From JAGVPT01 sp963772165 (lineage in GTDB: Bacteria > Bacteroidota > Ignavibacteria > UBA10030 > UBA8401), in assembly GCA_963772165.1 (NCBI GenBank), contig CAVYWA010000011.1, positions 62,001 through 126,000 of the forward strand: a DNA stretch of 64,000 nt. The letters are read 5' to 3'. Below the pieces are notes generated by a model, which did not search any database, was not told where the DNA came from, and was given only the letters and a program-made list of their open reading frames with translations. Both the position numbers and the translations under genes were made by a program. Within the stretch, counting starts at the first letter, position 1; each line of letters begins with the position of its first letter. Positions 59,429 through 64,000 of the stretch are shown one piece after another.

Positions 59429-59454
59429 TTTTTTTATCAAACAAGGATATGACA

Positions 59455-61005
59455 ATGGCGGAAGTACGACCCGATGAGATAACTGCCGTGCTGCGAAAAC
59501 AGCTCTCCGGCTTTGAAAAAGAAATCGATATTTATGATGTCGGCACCGTGCTGCAGGTCGGCGACGGCATCGCGCGCTTGTACGGCTTGTCCAAAGTCAT
59601 GGCGAGCGAGCTGATTGAGTTTCCAAACGATGTTTTCGGCATGGTGCTGAACCTTGAAGAAGACAACGTCGGTTGTGTCCTCTTCGGCGACGATACGAAA
59701 ATTAAAGAAGGCGACACGGTAAAACGAACGAAACGTGTTGCCTCAATGCCGGTCGGCGAGGCCATGCTCGGACGCGTTATCAACCCGCTCGGGCAGCCGC
59801 TTGACGGTCGCGGAACGATCAAGACAGACAAATTTTTACCTCTTGAAAGAAAAGCGCTCGGCGTTATCCAACGCCAGCCGGTGAAGCAGCCGCTCCAGAC
59901 CGGGTTGAAAGCTATCGACGGCATGATTCCCATCGGGCGCGGACAGCGAGAGCTGATTATCGGCGACCGCCAAACCGGGAAGACCGCAGTTGCTCTCGAC
60001 ACAATTATCAATCAGAAATATACACACTCCGAGAAGGCGAAGAAAGAAGGAGTAAAGCCGGTCTACTGTATCTATGTAGCGATCGGCCAGAAGGGATCGA
60101 CCGTTGCGCAGGTGATGACAAAGCTTGAAGAAATGGGAGCGATGGAATATACGGCAATTATTTCCGCGACTGCCAGCGACCCGGCTCCCTTGCAGTTTAT
60201 TGCTCCGTATGCAGGCGCAACGCTCGGCGAATTTTTCCGCGACAGCGCGCGCGATGTACTGGTGGTGTACGATGACTTATCCAAGCATGCGGCGGCGTAC
60301 CGTGAAGTATCGCTGCTGCTGCGGCGCCCGCCCGGACGTGAAGCGTATCCCGGCGACGTGTTCTATCTTCATTCCCGTCTTCTTGAGCGTGCATCAAAGT
60401 TGAGCGACGAGCTTGGCGGAGGAAGCCTGACGGCGCTTCCAATCATCGAGACGCAGGCGGGTGACGTTGCCGCCTATATTCCGACGAACGTTATCTCGAT
60501 TACGGACGGACAGATTTTCCTCGAACCGAATTTGTTTAATTCCGGCGTGCGTCCCGCTATCAACGTCGGCATCTCCGTGTCGCGCGTCGGCGGAAATGCG
60601 CAGATCAAGGCGATGAAAAAAGTTGCCGGGCGCCTTCGCCTGGACCTCGCGCAATACCGTGAGCTGGAAGCGTTCGCGAAATTCGGCTCCGACCTTGATA
60701 AGGCGACGCAGCAGCAGCTGCAGCGCGGTTCGCGGCTTGTCGAAGTGTTGAAACAGAGACAGTACGTGCCGATGCCCGTCGAGAAACAAATCATCATGCT
60801 CTATCTCGGCACATCGGGTTTTCTGGACCAGCTGCCGGTCCACCGGGTGCTGCCGTTCGAGAAAGAGTTTCTTGAAATGGCTGAAACCCGCCACAAGGAC
60901 CTTCTCGACATCATTGCGGAGAAGAAAGAATTGACGGACGATATCACAAAACGCATTCAAACGATTGCGAAAGAATTCATGAATACATTCAGCGTGTCGG
61001 CGTAA
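59455..61005 (+). CDS. atpA: ATP synthase subunit alpha
   Basis: 516 residues of the F1 crown. P-loop GDRQTGKTAVA, YDDLSKHAAAYREVSLLLRRPPG, IETQAGDVAAYIPTNVISIT and the arginine-finger region GISVSRVGGNAQIKAMK are intact. I prefer the ATG at 59455 (MAEVRPDEI) with AAGGAT nine bases before, over the ATG at 59449. Confidence 0.97.
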   Translation: MAEVRPDEITAVLRKQLSGFEKEIDIYDVGTVLQVGDGIARLYGLSKVMASELIEFPNDVFGMVLNLEEDNVGCVLFGDDTKIKEGDTVKRTKRVASMPVGEAMLGRVINPLGQPLDGRGTIKTDKFLPLERKALGVIQRQPVKQPLQTGLKAIDGMIPIGRGQRELIIGDRQTGKTAVALDTIINQKYTHSEKAKKEGVKPVYCIYVAIGQKGSTVAQVMTKLEEMGAMEYTAIISATASDPAPLQFIAPYAGATLGEFFRDSARDVLVVYDDLSKHAAAYREVSLLLRRPPGREAYPGDVFYLHSRLLERASKLSDELGGGSLTALPIIETQAGDVAAYIPTNVISITDGQIFLEPNLFNSGVRPAINVGISVSRVGGNAQIKAMKKVAGRLRLDLAQYRELEAFAKFGSDLDKATQQQLQRGSRLVEVLKQRQYVPMPVEKQIIMLYLGTSGFLDQLPVHRVLPFEKEFLEMAETRHKDLLDIIAEKKELTDDITKRIQTIAKEFMNTFSVSA

Positions 61006-61007
61006 TT

Positions 61008-61904
61008 ATGGCTACGCTGCGCGACATACGAAGGAGCATTGCAGGCGTCAAGAGCACGCAGAAGATCACCAAGGCGATGAAGATGGTGGCCGCGGCAAAA
61101 TTGCGCCGCGCCCAGGAGGCAATTCTTCAGGCGCGGCCGTACGCCCGCAAGATGGCGGAAATGCTGCGCCATCTTTCAGGCAAGGTTGATGCCGCAAAAT
61201 ATCCAGCCCTGACCCAGCGTCCCGTTGAAAAAGTCGCCATCGTCGTTGTTACCGCCGACCGCGGCTTATGCGGCGCATTTAACACGAACATTTTGCGCGC
61301 TGCCGTCAGCCACATCAACAATAATTATAAGGAGTTGTTCGCGGCGGGAAATGTGAAGCTTTTCTGCATCGGCAGAAAAGGGTTCGACTTTTTCAGCAAA
61401 CGAAATTACGAGATTCTCTCCAAGCAGGTAGGGATTTTCAACTCGCTGAATTTCGGCAATGCCCGGAACATCGTGAAAGAAATTGTGGACGGTTACGCCG
61501 CGAAAAATTTTGATAAAGTCGTTGTTGTCTACAACGAATTCAAGAACGCCGCCCAGCAGCGGATAGCGATTGAACTCTTTCTGCCTGTTCCCCCCGATCC
61601 TGTCGAAAAAGGCAAAGAGAAGAAACTCCGCTCGCTCGTCGATTACATCTATGAACCGTCGAGCGAAGAGATTATCTCTGCACTCGTTCCGAAACATTTG
61701 AATTTTCAAATGTGGCGCATCCTCCTGGAGTCCAACGCCGCCGAGCAGGGGGCACGCATGACTGCGATGGAGAATGCTTCAACAAACGCGAAAGAAATGA
61801 TCAGTTCGCTCGAACTCTCCTACAATAAGGCGCGCCAGGCATCCATCACGAAAGAGCTGCTGGAAATTGTCAGCGGCGCCGAAGCACTGAAAAAAGCAGG
61901 CTGA
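61008..61904 (+). CDS. atpG: ATP synthase subunit gamma
   Basis: 298 residues forming the central shaft. N-terminal RDIRRSIAGVKSTQKITKAM and C-terminal ARMTAMENASTNAKEMIS are conserved. It is the last gene of the operon; atpD and atpC do not follow, so they must lie elsewhere, as in Chlorobi. Confidence 0.96.
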   Translation: MATLRDIRRSIAGVKSTQKITKAMKMVAAAKLRRAQEAILQARPYARKMAEMLRHLSGKVDAAKYPALTQRPVEKVAIVVVTADRGLCGAFNTNILRAAVSHINNNYKELFAAGNVKLFCIGRKGFDFFSKRNYEILSKQVGIFNSLNFGNARNIVKEIVDGYAAKNFDKVVVVYNEFKNAAQQRIAIELFLPVPPDPVEKGKEKKLRSLVDYIYEPSSEEIISALVPKHLNFQMWRILLESNAAEQGARMTAMENASTNAKEMISSLELSYNKARQASITKELLEIVSGAEALKKAG

Positions 61905-61912
61905 GGTTAATT

Positions 61913-61999
61913 AAGAATTATGAATTAAGAATTGGAGGCGAATTGCCTCATTTTTTTAATCTCTAATTCCTAATTCCTAATTTTTAATTCATAATTCTT
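61913..61999. repeat. Spacer with 14-bp inverted repeat and AATTCTTAATTC words
   Basis: AAGAATTATGAATT (61913-61926) and its inverse AATTCATAATTCTT (61986-61999) flank words such as AATTCCTAATTCC. The same words occur inside glycerate kinase at 25468-25502. Confidence 0.75.
61935..61957 (+). terminator. Terminator of the atp operon
   Basis: GAGGC-GAATT-GCCTC followed by A and seven T, 31 bases after the atpG stop. The stem is short but well placed. Confidence 0.65.
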
Positions 62000-62006
62000 C
62001 ATTGCT

Positions 62007-63329
62007 GTGTTTGATACCCTTACTCAAAAATTAGATTCTGTTCTCAAGCGGCTTCGCGGAGAAGGAAGAATTTCCGAAGCGAACATTGCGGAGATGCTGC
62101 GCGAAGTTCGCAAGGTCTTGCTCGATGCGGACGTCAACTATAAAGTCGTAAAGCAGTTCATCGACAACGTCCAGCAGAAGTCGCTTGGCAAAGAAGTTGT
62201 CACGAGCATCGCGCCCGGCCAGCTCATCGTGAAAATAATCCACGATGAACTGGTTGTGTTGTTGGGGACCGCGAAAGCCGACATCGTGATCTCGCAGACG
62301 CCGCCGTCGGTTATCCTGATTGCAGGACTGCAGGGATCGGGGAAAACGACTTTCGCTGGAAAGCTGGCAAATTTATTGAAGTCGAAGGGCCGCAGCCCGC
62401 TTCTCGTTGCGGCGGATGTCTACCGTCCTGCGGCGATCGACCAGTTGATCATGCTCGGCGGGCAGATTGAAGTTCCCGTTTTCTCCAGCAGGACGGACAC
62501 GGCGATCGACATTGCGAAGAACAGCATTGAGCACGCGCGAAAGAATGCACGGGACACCGTGATCATCGATACGGCAGGCCGCTTGCATGTGGATGAAGAA
62601 ATGATGCGTGAGGTTGAGAGCATCAAGTCATCCGTCCAGCCCCATGAAATATTGTTCGTCGTGGATGCGATGACGGGACAGGATGCGGTCAACACGGCAA
62701 AGGCGTTTCACGACCGCCTCAATTTTGACGGCGTCGTTCTTACAAAACTCGACGGCGATACGCGCGGTGGTGCCGCCCTCTCTATCCGCTCGATCGTCGA
62801 GAAACCGATCAAGTTTGTCGGAACCGGTGAAAAGCTCGACGCCCTTGAGCAGTTCCATCCCGACCGCATGGCGTCGAGGATTCTCGGCATGGGGGATATC
62901 GTTACGCTTGTTGAGAAAGCCCAGCAGACGTTCGACAAGGACAAGGCACAGCAGCTTGAACAAAAAATACGAAAGTCGCAATTTACGCTCGAAGATTTTT
63001 ACAGCCAGCTCCAGGAAATCAAAAAAATGGGTCCGTTGAGCCAGGTGCTGTCGATGATTCCCGGAGCGAACAAGCTCGGCAACGTGAACGATGTTGACGA
63101 AAAAGAGATGAAATATGTTGAGGCCATGATCCTGTCGATGACGATTGAAGAACGGCAGCACCCCGCGATCATCAACGGATCGCGGCGAAAGCGCATTGCC
63201 ACAGGGAGCGGAAGATCCGTGCAGGAAGTGAACAAGCTTCTCAAGCAGTTTTTCGAGATGCAAAAAATGATGAAGAATTTTACAAAAGGAAAGAATGTCG
63301 GGCGCATGATGGCGCAGCGTTTCCACTGA
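62007..63329 (+). CDS. ffh: Signal recognition particle protein Ffh
   Basis: 440 residues, GTPase of the signal recognition particle. N domain, then G domain with GLQGSGKTTFAGKLA, DTAGRLHVDEEMM, TKLDGDTRGGAAL and GTGEKLDALEQF, and a Met-rich M domain ending FFEMQKMMKNF ... MMAQRFH that binds 4.5S RNA and signal peptides. Start GTG at 62007. It begins the common ffh-rpsP-khpA order. Confidence 0.97.
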   Translation: MFDTLTQKLDSVLKRLRGEGRISEANIAEMLREVRKVLLDADVNYKVVKQFIDNVQQKSLGKEVVTSIAPGQLIVKIIHDELVVLLGTAKADIVISQTPPSVILIAGLQGSGKTTFAGKLANLLKSKGRSPLLVAADVYRPAAIDQLIMLGGQIEVPVFSSRTDTAIDIAKNSIEHARKNARDTVIIDTAGRLHVDEEMMREVESIKSSVQPHEILFVVDAMTGQDAVNTAKAFHDRLNFDGVVLTKLDGDTRGGAALSIRSIVEKPIKFVGTGEKLDALEQFHPDRMASRILGMGDIVTLVEKAQQTFDKDKAQQLEQKIRKSQFTLEDFYSQLQEIKKMGPLSQVLSMIPGANKLGNVNDVDEKEMKYVEAMILSMTIEERQHPAIINGSRRKRIATGSGRSVQEVNKLLKQFFEMQKMMKNFTKGKNVGRMMAQRFH

Positions 63330-63382
63330 GTTGCATATTAATCGGCATCTACTCATATTTATAGAAAAAAGGAGATACAGCT

Positions 63383-63832
63383 TTGGCAGTCAAATTACGA
63401 CTTCAACGAATGGGCAAGAAGAAACAACCCATTTACAAGATTGTGGCGGTAGATTCGCGCAGAAAGCGCGATGGGCGGTTTATCGACGCCGTGGGTGCCT
63501 ATAACCCGAGCACCAACCCCATGACCATTACACTGAAGGAAGACCGCATTTTTCACTGGCTTGAACGGGGCGCCCAGCCGACCGATACGGTGAAGAATTT
63601 GTTGAGCCGGAAAGGCGTGTGGTTGAAATGGGGTTTGAAAAAGAAAAAAGCCGATGAAGCAACCATCGCTGCCGAATTTGAAAAATGGCAGATGATGCAA
63701 GGGCTGAAGCTGCAGAAAGAAAATGAACGCAGCGCCCGCCGCAACGCCGCGAAGAAGAAAAAGAAGGCTGTCGCGCAAGAGGCTCCGGCCCAGCCTGAAG
63801 CAGCCGCTCCGGCAGCTCCTGCGCAAGCGTAA
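63383..63832 (+). CDS. rpsP: 30S ribosomal protein S16
   Basis: 149 residues. The core (KLRLQRMGKKKQPIYKIVAV ... GAYNPSTNP ... NLLSRKGVWLKWG) is intact; about 60 extra C-terminal residues are Lys- then Ala/Pro-rich (AQPEAAAPAAPAQA), common in this branch. TTG start with AAAGGAG eight bases upstream. Confidence 0.95.
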   Translation: MAVKLRLQRMGKKKQPIYKIVAVDSRRKRDGRFIDAVGAYNPSTNPMTITLKEDRIFHWLERGAQPTDTVKNLLSRKGVWLKWGLKKKKADEATIAAEFEKWQMMQGLKLQKENERSARRNAAKKKKKAVAQEAPAQPEAAAPAAPAQA

Positions 63833-63955
63833 CGACGGTATTCGTTCGCTGAAGCATTTGTCTCTCCGATGAACGGAAGAAGGCTCAAGCATTCTGGCAG
63901 CTCGGTCATGACGCTATGTTTGCAGTTGTTTTTCGAACAGCTTTAGGAGGTGCAC

Positions 63956-64000
63956 ATGCGGGATTTCATCGAATATATCGCCAAGCAACTTGTCGATAAC
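63956..64000 (+). CDS. khpA: Start of KhpA-like KH-domain RNA-binding protein (cut by window end)
   Basis: Only MRDFIEYIAKQLVDN is visible. This matches the N-terminus of KhpA (YlqC), and the place after ffh and rpsP is the usual one. TTTAGGAGG lies seven bases before the ATG. Confidence 0.75.
   Translation, partial: MRDFIEYIAKQLVDN

Overview
The window is one bacterial chromosome segment with dense coding on both strands and no tRNA, rRNA, CRISPR array or complete insertion sequence that I could find. The lineage is best read as the Bacteroidota/Chlorobi side of the FCB group, possibly Ignavibacteria-like. The evidence is type IX secretion C-terminal signatures (YPNPFNPTT at 37497-38789; YPNPF in the lipoprotein at 49379-49786), an ATP synthase operon that carries atpB-E-F-H-A-G but not atpD-C, and a TonB receptor for thiamine. 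Promoter-like sites look like ordinary sigma-70 boxes with a 16-17 base spacer, not the Bacteroides type. Species cannot be fixed from this sequence.

Left part (1-13.8 kb): the end of a fibronectin/Ig-like surface protein, a sorbosone-dehydrogenase-like lipoprotein, then an aerobic phenylacetate cluster. That cluster has paaG on the plus strand, paaA-B-C-D on the minus strand, and divergent paaH, which appears split into two genes. A small STAS-like gene bounded by an inverted 10-bp repeat sits inside it. Next come a cell-wall amidase/yajQ/saccharopine-dehydrogenase-like operon and a compact oxidised-guanine repair operon mutT-mutY-ogg.

Middle part (13.9-35 kb): a promoter, TPP riboswitch and terminator precede a TonB receptor, thiamine pyrophosphokinase and an SSS-family transporter, which together read as a thiamine salvage operon. 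After these come a large hybrid histidine kinase, a secreted debranching-enzyme-like glycosidase, glycerate kinase and enolase. A fused DNA methyltransferase with a nuclease-like C-terminus overlaps phosphoglucomutase, followed by a GalT-like protein, a TauE-type transporter and a DUF885-like metallopeptidase.

Right part (35-64 kb): an unfamiliar four-repeat periplasmic protein, a secreted beta-propeller, transporters, a receiver/MBL pair, hydrolases, an ABC-F protein with an RNA methyltransferase, and a glycosyltransferase pair. The end is a long housekeeping run: M23 peptidase, bactofilin, atpZ-I-B-E-F-H-A-G, ffh, rpsP and the start of khpA.

Two features recur. First, several palindromic or low-complexity repeat families fill the spacers, and some have entered genes in frame. 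Second, six genes are broken by a single-base frameshift, three of them at homopolymers. This could be sequence error or real decay, and only reads can tell.
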